Positions 13,254 through 22,583 of a stretch of 44,408 bases of DNA are shown in pieces; the stretch's first letter is position 1, and the number at the start of each line of letters is the position of its first letter. The translations under genes were made by a program, and so were the position numbers. Under the pieces are notes generated by a model. It saw only the letters and a program-made list of their open reading frames with translations, did not search any database and was not told where the DNA came from. The DNA comes from a virus. The stretch spans positions 1 to 44,408 of the IMG/VR virus record IMGVR_UViG_3300024520_000142. One strand, written 5' to 3'.

Positions 13254-13371
13254 GCAACTTAAACAATTCGCATTGGATACTTATCAATCTTATAAGGATA
13301 AGACAGCACGAGATCTACCTTTTAAAAACTATTTAAGACTTGTTAAGACGACTTACCTAAGAAGCAAATGA
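13234..13371 (+). CDS. 45-residue basic protein upstream of terminase
   Basis: MNKQKSKQLKQFALDTYQSY and onward, ending LRLVKTTYLRSK. Overlaps the preceding gene by 20 nt. Short basic proteins of this type often precede terminase genes in podoviruses; role unknown. Confidence 0.65.
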   Translation: MNKQKSKQLKQFALDTYQSYKDKTARDLPFKNYLRLVKTTYLRSK

Positions 13372-13554
13372 CGTGTACGTTGGTGGTATAGGCCGGGCGA
13401 TAGTACTGAAAAACCACTCCTTCTTTATTCACTGTAGTTCAATCCTAGGCACGATTATAAACTACCTTACCTTTTTCTACAGACTGCTTTTAGATAAAAG
13501 TTTTTTACCGTTTCAAATTTAGCAGTTGATTGGTTAACAACCAAAGGAGGCACA
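13372..13554 (+). promoter_or_regulatory. Leader of the terminase/structural operon
   Basis: 183 bp without a gene. It contains GGTGG/CCACT pairing (about 13382-13425), an AT-only terminator-like CTTTT-AGAT-AAAAG followed by T6 (13487-13506), and the hairpin TTGGTT-AAC-AACCAA (13530-13544) ending exactly where AGGAGG of the next gene begins. The last hairpin could protect or present the ribosome site. Confidence 0.45.
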
Positions 13555-13968
13555 ATGCAAGGAATGAGCAAAGAACAGTTTCATAGAAAGTGGGCAGACA
13601 CCCATACAGAGCTATCAGCTTTAGACAGATTAGAAGGTGGAAGACAAAGTCTAATCAAAGATTCACCTGGTGATAAAAACATTTATACTAAAGGTAAAAT
13701 ACCAGGAAAGAACGTAATTGAAAAGAAAGCATTTGAGGAAAGAGCAGAGAATTTCAAACACTACGTAATGGATGCAGTATGTGTTCGTAGTAAAGACATT
13801 TTAGATAAAGAACAAATGCCAATTGACAAACTATTAAACACAGTAGTCAAAACATTACCACAGAGACAAGAATTAAAAGTAGAAGGTGAATTTACATTCG
13901 CCAACATGATTGAAATTGCTAAGCAACAATCAAACGAAGCAGAAGACGCAGAGTACAACAATGGGTAA
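13555..13968 (+). CDS. Probable terminase small subunit
   Basis: 137 residues, beginning MQGMSKEQFHRKWADTH, helical and charged. Strong AGGAGG upstream. It overlaps the large terminase gene by 8 nt (ATGGGTAA). Position just before TerL is the main evidence; sequence similarity is not recognisable by eye. TerS would recognise the packaging site and regulate TerL. Confidence 0.6.
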   Translation: MQGMSKEQFHRKWADTHTELSALDRLEGGRQSLIKDSPGDKNIYTKGKIPGKNVIEKKAFEERAENFKHYVMDAVCVRSKDILDKEQMPIDKLLNTVVKTLPQRQELKVEGEFTFANMIEIAKQQSNEAEDAEYNNG

Positions 13969-15418
13969 AGAACTAGATGTAATGAAACATTACAGACAGA
14001 ACCCTGTAAAGTTCATAACCGAATGTTTAGATGTAAAGCCTCAACATGTTTGGGGTAAGATGCAAGAGATATGTGACTCAGTAGCACAGAACCAATTTAC
14101 TTGTGTCAAAGCTGGTAACTCTCTAAGTAAAAGCTACACAGTAGGACGCTTAGCATTGTGGTTCTTATTCACTCACAAACCATCAACAGTATTTACAACA
14201 GCACCATCTAACGTACAGGTTGAAGATATTTTGTGGAGAGAAATAAGAGACTCCCATTCATCAGCCAAAGTACCAATGGGTGGTAAACTTTTAAAGACTT
14301 CGTTAGAACTAAGTGAGAAACATTTTGCAACAGGATTTGCAACAAAAGCTGACAGTGGAGAAACAGAAGCAACCAGAATTCTTGGTTTCCATAATGAAGA
14401 TATGCTTATTATCTTGGATGAAGCTCCTGGTGTTGACCCTTCTATCTGGAACGCTATTGATCGTCTTATTACAAACCCTAGGGTTAAAATCCTTGTCATC
14501 GGAAACCCTATTTATGCTACTGGCAAGTTTGTGGACTGCTTTAAAGATCCACTCTATAACAAGATAACAGTTTCAGCATTTGATTCTCCTAATTACAAAG
14601 AAGGAAAAGAGATCGTGCCAGGCTTAGCAGGTCGTGAATTCGTTGAGTATGTAAGAAACAAATTCGGTGAAGGAACACCCCAGTGGAAGTCAATGATTAC
14701 AGGAGAGATTCCTGATACTGACTCTAACTCTTTAATTCCATTTACAGCGATTGACGCAGCGTTTAGCAGAACAAAGATATTACCCACAAAGAAAACAGTA
14801 CATAGATTTGTAGTGTGGGATGTAGCAGATGGTGGATCAGATACACATACAATCTGGTGTTGGGAAAACGGAAGGATAATTGATAGTGAAGAACTTCACG
14901 GAAGAACTATTGAGGAAGCTGAACCGTTCGTCTGGAGAATGGTTAGAAGAAATAAAGCCAACGCAATTGTCTGGGACGACGATGGAAGAGGAAGAGTTGC
15001 CGGAGGATACCTTGAATTGTCAGCTGATAGAAATACAGCCTTATATCCGTTCCAAGGCTCCAGTAGAGAGGTGGAAGATAAAGAAACCTTCTACAACATA
15101 AGAGATGAAGCTCACTGGTGTATGCGTGATATGTTTATTCATGGTGAAATAATCTTAAAGAAAGACGAGTATTTAAAAGAAGAACTTTGTAGTGCTAAAG
15201 AAGAAGTAGAAAAGAACTCAGGACCTAAAGCAAGATTTATCAGAGTTGAATCAAAGAAAGACGAGAAGAAAAGATTAGGTCGATCACCTGATAAACGTGA
15301 CAACGTAATGATGTACGCATACGCAATTAAACATTTTGATATAGAACCTATTAGTAGTAACTACGGTGTTTCATATGGATCAGATGGTGATTATAGTTTT
15401 AATCCAGCAACTTGTTAA
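13961..15418 (+). CDS. terL: Terminase large subunit
   Basis: 485 residues from MGKELDVMKHYRQ; the start overlaps the TerS stop. ATPase domain: Walker A-like KAGNSLSKSYT at 50-60, Walker B MLIILDEAPG with Asp153-Glu154. Nuclease domain (RNase H-like): VVWDVADGG with Asp287, IVWDDDGRG near 337-344, and DKRDNVMMYAYA near the C-terminus. It pumps DNA into the prohead and cuts concatemers. Together with the P22-like portal this suggests a headful-type or related packaging machine, but I cannot tell which from sequence alone. Confidence 0.93.
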   Translation: MGKELDVMKHYRQNPVKFITECLDVKPQHVWGKMQEICDSVAQNQFTCVKAGNSLSKSYTVGRLALWFLFTHKPSTVFTTAPSNVQVEDILWREIRDSHSSAKVPMGGKLLKTSLELSEKHFATGFATKADSGETEATRILGFHNEDMLIILDEAPGVDPSIWNAIDRLITNPRVKILVIGNPIYATGKFVDCFKDPLYNKITVSAFDSPNYKEGKEIVPGLAGREFVEYVRNKFGEGTPQWKSMITGEIPDTDSNSLIPFTAIDAAFSRTKILPTKKTVHRFVVWDVADGGSDTHTIWCWENGRIIDSEELHGRTIEEAEPFVWRMVRRNKANAIVWDDDGRGRVAGGYLELSADRNTALYPFQGSSREVEDKETFYNIRDEAHWCMRDMFIHGEIILKKDEYLKEELCSAKEEVEKNSGPKARFIRVESKKDEKKRLGRSPDKRDNVMMYAYAIKHFDIEPISSNYGVSYGSDGDYSFNPATC

Positions 15419-15436
15419 ATTATTATAAAGGACCAA

Positions 15437-17377
15437 ATGGCAAAAGAAGATATTGTTAAAAGAATACAAAGAGATCTGAAATACTCCTCTGGTAAAATGG
15501 ATAAGTTGCATCGTCAAATTCGAGAAGACTTTAAATATTCTCAAGGCGACCAGTGGGAAGATAAAGATATAAACACACTAAGAGCTGCTGGAGTCAAGGC
15601 TCTTACTATTAACAAGTTAAAACCAATAATCAAATTACTTACTGGAATAGAACGTCAATCTCGTAGTGATCCAAAAGCATTCCCTGAAGGAGCTGAAGAT
15701 GTAATATCAGCAGACATTGCTTCCAGACTATTAAAGAACGTAAGTAAGAACACAAGACTTGAAGTAAAAGAATCTGAAGTATTTAAGAACGGATCAACAG
15801 GTGGAATGTGTTTCTTAGAACCTTTTGTAGACTATTCATTCGATCTTATAAACGGAGATTTAAAGTTTAAAAAGGTCTCCTCCCAAGACATCTTCCTAGA
15901 TCCTGATTTCCAAGAATACGACTTAAGTGATGCTAAGTTCGCAATTAAACTTACAAGAGACTTAGTTAAAGACGATTTGTTAATGTTGTTCCCTGACGAT
16001 GAAGCAAAGATTGACAAGATTGAAGAAGGTAAAATAGATTTTAAATCATTAGGAATAAACGAAGTCTCTCCTGAATTCCCTACCAACTACCCTGAGAATG
16101 GAAGAGAAGAAAAGTTTGAAGAAGAACGCGAAGAAAGACTTTATGACCTTATAGACTATTATTATAAAAAACCACAGACTCGTTATTTCGTTACTATCCA
16201 AGAACGTGGCCTTATCGAAATGTTCGACACTGAAGATGAAGCAAATGAATACGCAGAAAGAACAGGTGGAGAAGTATTTGATCGTCTAGTTCCAGTTGTA
16301 ATGCATGCACAAATTGTTGGAAACACTGAGTTCTTTAATGACGTTGTTTGGTCTTATCCTAGGTGGAAAGGTTTCCCATTATTCGGTTATTTCGCAGAGT
16401 TAATTACAGAAGATTTATCTGACTATTCATTAAAAATTCAAGGAGTAGTACGTGGCATTAGAGATTTACAAGAAGAATTCAACAAGCGAAGAACCCAAGA
16501 GCTCAGACATCTCAATTCTTCAGCTAATTCTGGATTTGATATTGAAGATGGACAATTAAAACCAGAAGAAGAATCTAAGTTAAAGAAATGGGGTTCATCT
16601 CCAGGTATTGTTATTAAACGGAAGAAAGGTACACCCCCTCTTGTTCGTGTAACACCAATGCCTTTATCACAAGGACATGCCCAACTAGCTGCTGAGAATT
16701 CACAAGATATTAAAGAAGCTTCTGGAGTTAATCCTGACTTACTTGCTAATGACTCTAAGTCTCAATCAGGTAGAGCAATTCTATTAAAGCAACGCCAAGG
16801 ATTAGTAATGATCCAGGAAATGCTTGATAACTTCAGTGAAACTAAAAGATTGATTGGACGTTTTATCTTATCACAGCTTTCTGAACTATTCACTGTAGAG
16901 ACAGCAATGCAAGCATTGGGTGATGCATTTATCGCAGACAACTTTACAACAAGAGTTGATGAAATAGTCCACCGTGGTCTCAACAAGATGGAGAATGGTG
17001 AAGATCCTTCTCAACTAGAACAAAGTTATATTCTACAGTATCCTGAAATTGATGGACAGACTCCAATTGTAGATCCTGAAACAGGTGAACCATTAACTAC
17101 CGTAGATACAGATACAGCAATTCAAACAGTTAACAACGTATTAACAAATACAGAGTTAAATAAATATGATGTAGCAATTGGCGAAGGCCCTTTTAGTGAA
17201 ACCACACGTATGGCTAACTTTAATGACCTTAAAGAACTTGCTCAACAAGGGGTACCAATACCACCTCAATCTTTAATTGAAACAAGTTTATTACCAGAAG
17301 CTACAAAGAATAAAGTTCTGAGACAATTGGCAGCTCAGATCCAAGCAGCACAAGCACAACCTGCCGAACAACAGTAA
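15437..17377 (+). CDS. Portal protein, P22-like
   Basis: 646 residues. The N-terminal block (DIVKRIQRDLKYSSGKMDK, then DFKYSQGDQW and LTGIERQSRSDPKAFP) is typical of P22 gp1-type portals. The C-terminal 80 residues are Gln/Ala-rich. The portal forms the dodecameric ring at the head vertex where terminase docks and the tail attaches. Separated from TerL by 18 bp with AAAGGAC as ribosome site. Confidence 0.9.
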   Translation: MAKEDIVKRIQRDLKYSSGKMDKLHRQIREDFKYSQGDQWEDKDINTLRAAGVKALTINKLKPIIKLLTGIERQSRSDPKAFPEGAEDVISADIASRLLKNVSKNTRLEVKESEVFKNGSTGGMCFLEPFVDYSFDLINGDLKFKKVSSQDIFLDPDFQEYDLSDAKFAIKLTRDLVKDDLLMLFPDDEAKIDKIEEGKIDFKSLGINEVSPEFPTNYPENGREEKFEEEREERLYDLIDYYYKKPQTRYFVTIQERGLIEMFDTEDEANEYAERTGGEVFDRLVPVVMHAQIVGNTEFFNDVVWSYPRWKGFPLFGYFAELITEDLSDYSLKIQGVVRGIRDLQEEFNKRRTQELRHLNSSANSGFDIEDGQLKPEEESKLKKWGSSPGIVIKRKKGTPPLVRVTPMPLSQGHAQLAAENSQDIKEASGVNPDLLANDSKSQSGRAILLKQRQGLVMIQEMLDNFSETKRLIGRFILSQLSELFTVETAMQALGDAFIADNFTTRVDEIVHRGLNKMENGEDPSQLEQSYILQYPEIDGQTPIVDPETGEPLTTVDTDTAIQTVNNVLTNTELNKYDVAIGEGPFSETTRMANFNDLKELAQQGVPIPPQSLIETSLLPEATKNKVLRQLAAQIQAAQAQPAEQQ

Positions 17378-17386
17378 GGAGATTGC

Positions 17387-17644
17387 ATGATAGAAAATTA
17401 CAGTAATGACTGTGATTATCTTCGCAAAAGATTCGAGCTTCACAACAGTGCCAGTTTGTACCAACTGGTAAGAGAAGTAACGAAATATTTACAAGAGCAA
17501 GATAATCTCAAAGAACTAGAGAAACTTAATAAAGACACATTAGTGAAAACTAAAGGAGAACAACAATGTCAGGAGAAGCCGTCGAAGTCACAATTGAAGA
17601 ACCCGTTGAAAAAGTTGAAGAAAAGTTCGACATTGAAGGTTTAA
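17387..17644 (+). CDS. Small hypothetical protein between portal and scaffold
   Basis: 85 residues, MIENYSNDCDYLRKRFELHN and onward, helical. A clear AAGGAG precedes ATG. Its last 26 residues (basic, PLKKLKKSST) are encoded over the start of the scaffold gene in another frame, so the true product may depend on that 79-nt overlap. No family recognised. Confidence 0.6.
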   Translation: MIENYSNDCDYLRKRFELHNSASLYQLVREVTKYLQEQDNLKELEKLNKDTLVKTKGEQQCQEKPSKSQLKNPLKKLKKSSTLKV

Positions 17645-18558
17645 GTCCACAAGAAATAAAGATGGCCGAAGACCAAGGGTTAATTAAAGAAGAAAAAGAA
17701 GAAAAAAAGGAAGAAGACGATGGCGAACTCAAAGAGCAGTCCAAGCCTGAGACCGAAGATAATAAAGTGTCAGAAGAAGTCGAAGAAACCGAAGAAGAAA
17801 AAGTAGAAGAAGTCACGCCAACCTTCGATGAAGCAGAGAAAGACGAAAAGTTAACTGACAAGTTCAATAGAAACGAAAAAGCTTTGTTTTGGAAATGGAA
17901 GTCAGACAAACACAAACGTCAAGAAGCACAAAAAGAACTTAATGAATTAAAGACGCAACTAGAAGATAATAAAGGCGATTCAGGATCTAAAAAGAAGATC
18001 GCAGAGATCAACAAACTTTTAAATGAAGACGTTGACAATCTTACAATAGAAGCGTTACAGAAAATTATCAACGAAGCAGTTGAAGAGAAAGAAGAAGTAG
18101 TAAAGCCTGATGTTGTTGCTGAAAAGAGACAAACAAGGTTAAATTATACTGAGAAAATTGGTCTTTCCAAGTACGAAAAGTTCAATGAGTATGCGTTACT
18201 TGCAAAAGAAATGACTGATACTTCTCAATTATATAACACAGCAATGGCTGATGCTATTGAGAATGAGAATATTGATGAAGGTATGTTGGCAGAAGAAATT
18301 GTTAACTTAGCAAGACTTCATCCGAAATTTCAAGAAATATCAGATTCGGTTGATCCCGAAAAGAAAGAAATTGTAGAGAAAGCTGTTAAAAACTCTAAAA
18401 AGAAGGTAAGCAGTGCCTCATTATCTGGTTCTAGTGGGAGAAGAACAATTAATGAAAATGAATTGACTTGTGATGATGCTGGGAGATTATCAATCTCACA
18501 ATGGTCAAAATTAAGTGATGAAACTAGACAACGAATAAAACAGGGCATTGACCCTTAA
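17566..18558 (+). CDS. Probable capsid scaffolding protein
   Basis: 330 residues, extremely Glu/Lys-rich. The first 90 residues are acidic, a coiled-coil-like helical centre follows (QEAQKELNELKTQLEDN), and the end has basic and Ser-rich stretches. Composition, length and position between portal and major capsid protein fit a scaffold that directs prohead assembly and then leaves. AAGGAG precedes ATG. Confidence 0.75.
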   Translation: MSGEAVEVTIEEPVEKVEEKFDIEGLSPQEIKMAEDQGLIKEEKEEKKEEDDGELKEQSKPETEDNKVSEEVEETEEEKVEEVTPTFDEAEKDEKLTDKFNRNEKALFWKWKSDKHKRQEAQKELNELKTQLEDNKGDSGSKKKIAEINKLLNEDVDNLTIEALQKIINEAVEEKEEVVKPDVVAEKRQTRLNYTEKIGLSKYEKFNEYALLAKEMTDTSQLYNTAMADAIENENIDEGMLAEEIVNLARLHPKFQEISDSVDPEKKEIVEKAVKNSKKKVSSASLSGSSGRRTINENELTCDDAGRLSISQWSKLSDETRQRIKQGIDP

Positions 18559-18577
18559 TTAATAAAGGAGTTTTAAG

Positions 18578-19699
18578 ATGGCGAATTCAGTAAGTATAGC
18601 AGCCTTGAGACCAGAAATCTGGCAAAAAGAGCTGACGAAAAATATAGAAGATAACCTTTACTTTAATAAATTCATGGGTGGATCAGATTCAATCATCCAA
18701 GTAAAGAGTGACTTAAAGAAAGATCGTGGAGATACTATTACAGTACCTATCACATATAAATTAGATGCAGACGGAGTTACTGGTGATGGAGAATTAGAAG
18801 GTAATGAAGAAGCAATCACACCTTACAGTGATTCAATTGCTATTGACCAAGTTCGTAATGCTGTTCGTATGACAGGTGAATTAGATGAGCAAACTAACGT
18901 ATATAACATGCGTGAAGATGCTAAAAACAAATTAGGAATGTGGGCTAGAGAATTCTTGGAACGTCAATTATTCCTCAAAATGGCTGGTGTTAACAATACT
19001 TCTCTTACAGACGTAGGTGGAAATGTTGTTGGTACTCGTGCTGCATGGTCTAACGCTCCTGACAGAGTTCCAGACGCTGATACAGCTGCTGGTTTCGGAG
19101 ATCGTTACCTTTGTGCTGATTATACAAATGGTGCTGACAGTCTAGCTGCAACTGACTTGTTAACTCCTGAGTTAATCTCAAGAGCAAGAATTAAAGCTGG
19201 ACAAAAAGGTGCTAATGGAGCTCCAAAGATGAGACCAATCATGATTAGTGGTAGACCACATTATGTATTGTTTATTCACCCTTGGCAAGCATTTGACCTT
19301 AAAAACAATGCTACATACGCACAAGCAAATCGTGAAGCACAGATTCGTGGTGAAAAGAATCCAATCTTTACTGGTGCTTTAGGTGTATGGGACGGTGTTA
19401 TTGTACACGAGCATGAGTATGTGCCTTTCTTGGACATTTCTGTTGCTGGTAATAACTTCTTCGCAAGTGGATCTGGAACAGACATTAGTGCTGATTGTTT
19501 TAGAGCGTTGTTATGTGGAGCACAAGCAGCATTGTACGCTACAACATCAAAATCATTTATTATGAGAGAAAAAGACTTTGACTATGGAAATAAAGTTGGT
19601 CACTCTACAGGAATAATGGGTGGAGTTCAAAAGTTAACTTTTAACTCTGTTGATTATGGTGTATTGGCATTAGATACTGCTGCAACAGCATTGGTATAA
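18578..19699 (+). CDS. Major capsid protein, N4-gp56 family
   Basis: 373 residues. Family hallmarks: N-terminal PEIWQKELTKNIEDNLYF, RGDTITVPITYKL, IDQVRNAVRMTGELDEQ, and later RPHYVLFIHPWQAFDL. HK97-fold capsid protein of the type found in many marine and freshwater podoviruses. AAGGAG precedes the ATG, and a stable UUCG hairpin follows the stop, as expected for a highly expressed message. Confidence 0.93.
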   Translation: MANSVSIAALRPEIWQKELTKNIEDNLYFNKFMGGSDSIIQVKSDLKKDRGDTITVPITYKLDADGVTGDGELEGNEEAITPYSDSIAIDQVRNAVRMTGELDEQTNVYNMREDAKNKLGMWAREFLERQLFLKMAGVNNTSLTDVGGNVVGTRAAWSNAPDRVPDADTAAGFGDRYLCADYTNGADSLAATDLLTPELISRARIKAGQKGANGAPKMRPIMISGRPHYVLFIHPWQAFDLKNNATYAQANREAQIRGEKNPIFTGALGVWDGVIVHEHEYVPFLDISVAGNNFFASGSGTDISADCFRALLCGAQAALYATTSKSFIMREKDFDYGNKVGHSTGIMGGVQKLTFNSVDYGVLALDTAATALV

Positions 19700-19712
19700 A
19701 TTAGAAAATAAT

Positions 19713-19740
19713 TAGGTTGGCATCTTCGGATGCTGACCTA
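19713..19740 (+). terminator. UUCG-capped hairpin after the capsid gene
   Basis: Twelve paired bases (TAGGTTGGCATC with GATGCTGACCTA, two G-U pairs) around TTCG. The following TTACT is not a clear U-tract, so it may act as a partial terminator or a 3'-end stabiliser of the capsid message rather than a full stop. Confidence 0.7.
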
Positions 19741-19760
19741 TTACTATAAGGAGAATTAAA

Positions 19761-20063
19761 ATGGGAGCAATAACAGGTACTTTAATTAAAGGTACAGAAT
19801 TTGCAGCAACAAGTAAACTTGTTAATGTAACAGCAGCTATTGGGGCAGCTTCTGATACTATTACATTGACTGAAGCAACTCATGGTATTAAATCAATTGA
19901 TGCTGTAGTTGGATGTATTGTGGAAGCACCATTAGTAGGACACATTACTTCATCTGCGACAGCAAGTGGTTTAGTTATTACTGTTGCCTCACAAGAGGGA
20001 GATGGAACTGCTGCAACCGTATTTGGTACTGTAGTTTCAGTAACAGTTTTAGGTGCTATGTAA
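19761..20063 (+). CDS. Probable capsid decoration or stabilising protein
   Basis: 100 residues, Ala/Thr/Val-rich and beta-patterned (GTLIKGTEFAATSKLVNVTA). Small size, strong AAGGAG, position straight after the capsid gene and its own UUCG hairpin suggest a high-copy head-surface protein. No family identified by eye. Confidence 0.55.
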   Translation: MGAITGTLIKGTEFAATSKLVNVTAAIGAASDTITLTEATHGIKSIDAVVGCIVEAPLVGHITSSATASGLVITVASQEGDGTAATVFGTVVSVTVLGAM

Positions 20064-20073
20064 GAATTATTTA

Positions 20074-20099
20074 TCAAGGGGAGCTTCGGCTCCTCTTGA
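20074..20099 (+). terminator. UUCG-capped hairpin after decoration-like gene
   Basis: Eleven paired bases (TCAAGGGGAGC with GCTCCTCTTGA, one G-U) around TTCG, followed by ATATTCTC. Same design as 19713-19740, so capsid and decoration messages are each bounded by one hairpin. Confidence 0.7.
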
Positions 20100-20119
20100 A
20101 TATTCTCTAAAGGAGAAAG

Positions 20120-21427
20120 ATGGCATATTTAATTATAGTTGTTGTATGTCTGGTTGCATATTGTAAATCTTTTACTTACCAACCTGTAGTTGATGATGTA
20201 AGTAATAGAGTTAAGCATAACAAACCAGAACAAGAAAAAAGACATTCGCTCATTGTAAGAATTAGAAGAGCCTTAGATGGTAATTACCCAGTAAGAAGTA
20301 TTGGACTAGATCGAGCTATTACATTCTTTATAAATACTGCTGTTTGTTGTTTAATGTATAAAGCATTTGGTTCGTTAGTAGCAAGCTTATTGTTTGCAGT
20401 CAATATTTCTAATAATCAAGTTTCATTATGGTTGAATGGTAAACGATATGGCATAAATACAATAATATGTTTACTTGCTTATATATCACCTTGGTTAATT
20501 CCTTTGTGGTTTCTTACACCTTGGTTTCAGGCAAGTGCCATTACGTTCCCTTTATTACTGGTTTTTAAGTATAGTCCTTGGCTGCTCTTAGCAGTTCCTT
20601 GTGGATTGTTAGCAGGTAATAAATTTCTAATCAACTGGGCTAAATCAAGAATTAAAAAGAATAACTTTCCATTTTTCCATCAGTGGAACAATAAGAAAAT
20701 ATTCTTAATTGCCAAGACATTTGCATTTTACTTTGTTAGAGGGATAGTCCCATTCATTCCGTCAATGTATGTTAATTATTTGAGGAATTATGGATTCATT
20801 GAAGAAGATACGAAAAAAGCATATTCAATTGACGTTGCAACAGTGTTTGGATTTATACTTATACTATCAATACCAGTATTATATATGCTAGATCCAGCAT
20901 TCTTCTTTGGTTTAATGTGGTGGTTAATCACAATTGCAGTATTCAGTAACTATGTCACCATAACAATGGTTTTTGGTGAAAGGTATATGTACTTACCAAA
21001 TGTTGGGTTAATGTTATTTCTTACAAACTGTTTGAATTTAATATCCCCAAATTTATGGCTTTTAGTATTTGGATTGTATTTAGGTAGATTAATTTCATAT
21101 ATGCCAATGTATAAAGATTTAGATGCCTTCTTTGAACACCATCTATATACAGACCCTACTAACGATACAGGATGGGTTGGAGCAATGAATATAGCGACTG
21201 CTAAGAAAGATTCTGCAACAGCTTTGCAGTTAACAAATAGAGCATTAGCTCATGGTGCTGTATCACCAAGGATTTGGATTAACAGAGCTGCATTAGTAGC
21301 AGCTTATGGAGACAAAAAGATAGCTTTAGAATGTTTAGATGAAGCTGATGTGAGTTGTACGGATAGTTATAGAGATATATTGCTACCTAAAATAAATCAA
21401 TTAAGAAAAGAAATAAAGGAGAAATAA
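20120..21427 (+). CDS. Multi-pass GT-C glycosyltransferase-like protein, TMTC/DUF1736 type, with TPR
   Basis: 435 residues. Order: first membrane helix; YQPVVDDVSN with Asp25-Asp26, the position of the catalytic acidic motif in the first outside loop of GT-C enzymes; NYPVRSIGLDRAITFFIN then SLVASLLFAVNISNN and SLWLNGKRYG (84-110), paralleling the RPLT..LTF..N, LFAxHP and W(I)xGR blocks of TMTC proteins; several further helices; ERYMYLPNVG at 287-296, the clearest TMTC-type signature; and a soluble tail (about 350-425) with two TPR-like helical pairs. Known TMTC enzymes transfer mannose from a lipid carrier to Ser/Thr on the lumenal side. In a bacterium this would be the periplasmic face. It is shorter than eukaryotic TMTCs, which carry long TPR arrays. 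Substrate unknown: secreted fibre proteins of this phage, or host surface glycans. Confidence 0.7.
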   Translation: MAYLIIVVVCLVAYCKSFTYQPVVDDVSNRVKHNKPEQEKRHSLIVRIRRALDGNYPVRSIGLDRAITFFINTAVCCLMYKAFGSLVASLLFAVNISNNQVSLWLNGKRYGINTIICLLAYISPWLIPLWFLTPWFQASAITFPLLLVFKYSPWLLLAVPCGLLAGNKFLINWAKSRIKKNNFPFFHQWNNKKIFLIAKTFAFYFVRGIVPFIPSMYVNYLRNYGFIEEDTKKAYSIDVATVFGFILILSIPVLYMLDPAFFFGLMWWLITIAVFSNYVTITMVFGERYMYLPNVGLMLFLTNCLNLISPNLWLLVFGLYLGRLISYMPMYKDLDAFFEHHLYTDPTNDTGWVGAMNIATAKKDSATALQLTNRALAHGAVSPRIWINRAALVAAYGDKKIALECLDEADVSCTDSYRDILLPKINQLRKEIKEK

Positions 21428-21428
21428 A

Positions 21429-22208
21429 ATGGCGAGTACATTCGTAGACAATTATACTCTTGTCGATACAATTAATACACAGTTACCTTCGGCAACTCAA
21501 TACAATAGCAATGAAGGTGATGCAACTTTAACAACAGATTCATATGCACCAACAAGTGACTCAGTACATACTATACCAACTGCTTTGCGAAGCTTAGCAA
21601 CCGGAGCTTTAACGGATGATGGTTATTCACAAAAGAGTCTGTATGAACTACTTTTAATGATCAATGTCAATTGGGACAATGCAATGAAACAACTTGATGA
21701 TTCCTCGTTAGGAACATCAGACTATGAAACTTCGTTTGCAATTGGTCCATTAGACGGAGCTTACTCAGTAGATAGTGCAACATCTTTTGGAGCATCAACT
21801 ACAGCACTTAGATTAGGATTAGGACAAGGAGTAGATGCAACAAGTAGCACTGGTGCAATGGTCAATATTCATCCAGAAGGAATAAGCACACACGATCTAG
21901 CTGTTTGGTGTGAAGCAATGAACTCCACAATGGTTGCTTGTTTTGCTCAGTGTGATACCGATTCTGTACTGGATACAACTACATACAATACTTTGGCAGT
22001 TGGCTTTACAGCTAGTACTGGTAACTTTGACGCTATTGGCGCATCAGTAGCATTTACTGTTCTTCATCCAGATACAGACAAGTATGGACCACATCCAGGA
22101 TCATACATCACAACTACTGGAATTAAACAGGGTGCATTAATATCGTATTTAAATTCTATTGTTACTAACTTAAACACATTCTGGACTGCATTAGATGCAG
22201 ACATTTAA
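21429..22208 (+). CDS. Virion structural protein candidate
   Basis: 259 residues, Thr/Ser/Ala-rich with few charges, beginning MASTFVDNYTLVDTINTQLP. Repeated short beta-like segments (TTLRLGLG-type) and absence of motifs fit a structural protein. It starts one base after the glycosyltransferase stop, with AAGGAG upstream, so the two are probably co-translated. No family recognised. Confidence 0.6.
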   Translation: MASTFVDNYTLVDTINTQLPSATQYNSNEGDATLTTDSYAPTSDSVHTIPTALRSLATGALTDDGYSQKSLYELLLMINVNWDNAMKQLDDSSLGTSDYETSFAIGPLDGAYSVDSATSFGASTTALRLGLGQGVDATSSTGAMVNIHPEGISTHDLAVWCEAMNSTMVACFAQCDTDSVLDTTTYNTLAVGFTASTGNFDAIGASVAFTVLHPDTDKYGPHPGSYITTTGIKQGALISYLNSIVTNLNTFWTALDADI

Positions 22209-22218
22209 GGAGATTGAA

Positions 22219-22569
22219 ATGAGAAAGTTTTTACTAAGTTTATTGATACTTGGATTGATTTGTGTTTATCCTGTTTACGCAACTGTTACAGAAGGTGGAA
22301 ATATTGTTAAAATGACAGCAGCAGCTGACGCAACAACAAGTTCATTTAAGATTTCTACAATTGTATGGACTTCTGTTGCTGGATCAGAAATTACAGCAGC
22401 TGATGGTTTTATCTTAACTGATGAAGCTGGAGTTGAAATTATTTCAAGTGAGGCAACTGCTATTGAAGGTCAGCTTGTTGTTTCATTTGCAAAACCTTTA
22501 GTTGTTAAAGGATTAACAGCTTCTACATTAGATACAGGTGCATTATTCATTTACGGACAAAGACGTTAA
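22219..22569 (+). CDS. Small secreted protein in the structural operon
   Basis: 116 residues from MRKFLLSLLILGLICVYPVYA, with AAGGAG deciding this start. Basic n-region, hydrophobic core and VYA cleavage site make a textbook Sec signal peptide. The mature part is about 95 residues of beta-like, Thr/Ala-rich sequence (TVTEGGNIVKMTAAADATTS). A signal peptide is unusual in a virion operon; see findings. Confidence 0.75.
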   Translation: MRKFLLSLLILGLICVYPVYATVTEGGNIVKMTAAADATTSSFKISTIVWTSVAGSEITAADGFILTDEAGVEIISSEATAIEGQLVVSFAKPLVVKGLTASTLDTGALFIYGQRR

Positions 22570-22583
22570 AAAGGAGATTCCCC

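Noticed and set aside
13372-13470. Possible tRNA upstream of the terminase genes
   Set aside because: CTGAAAA and GTAGTTCAATCCTAG look like anticodon and T loops, but anticodon stem and acceptor stem do not pair.
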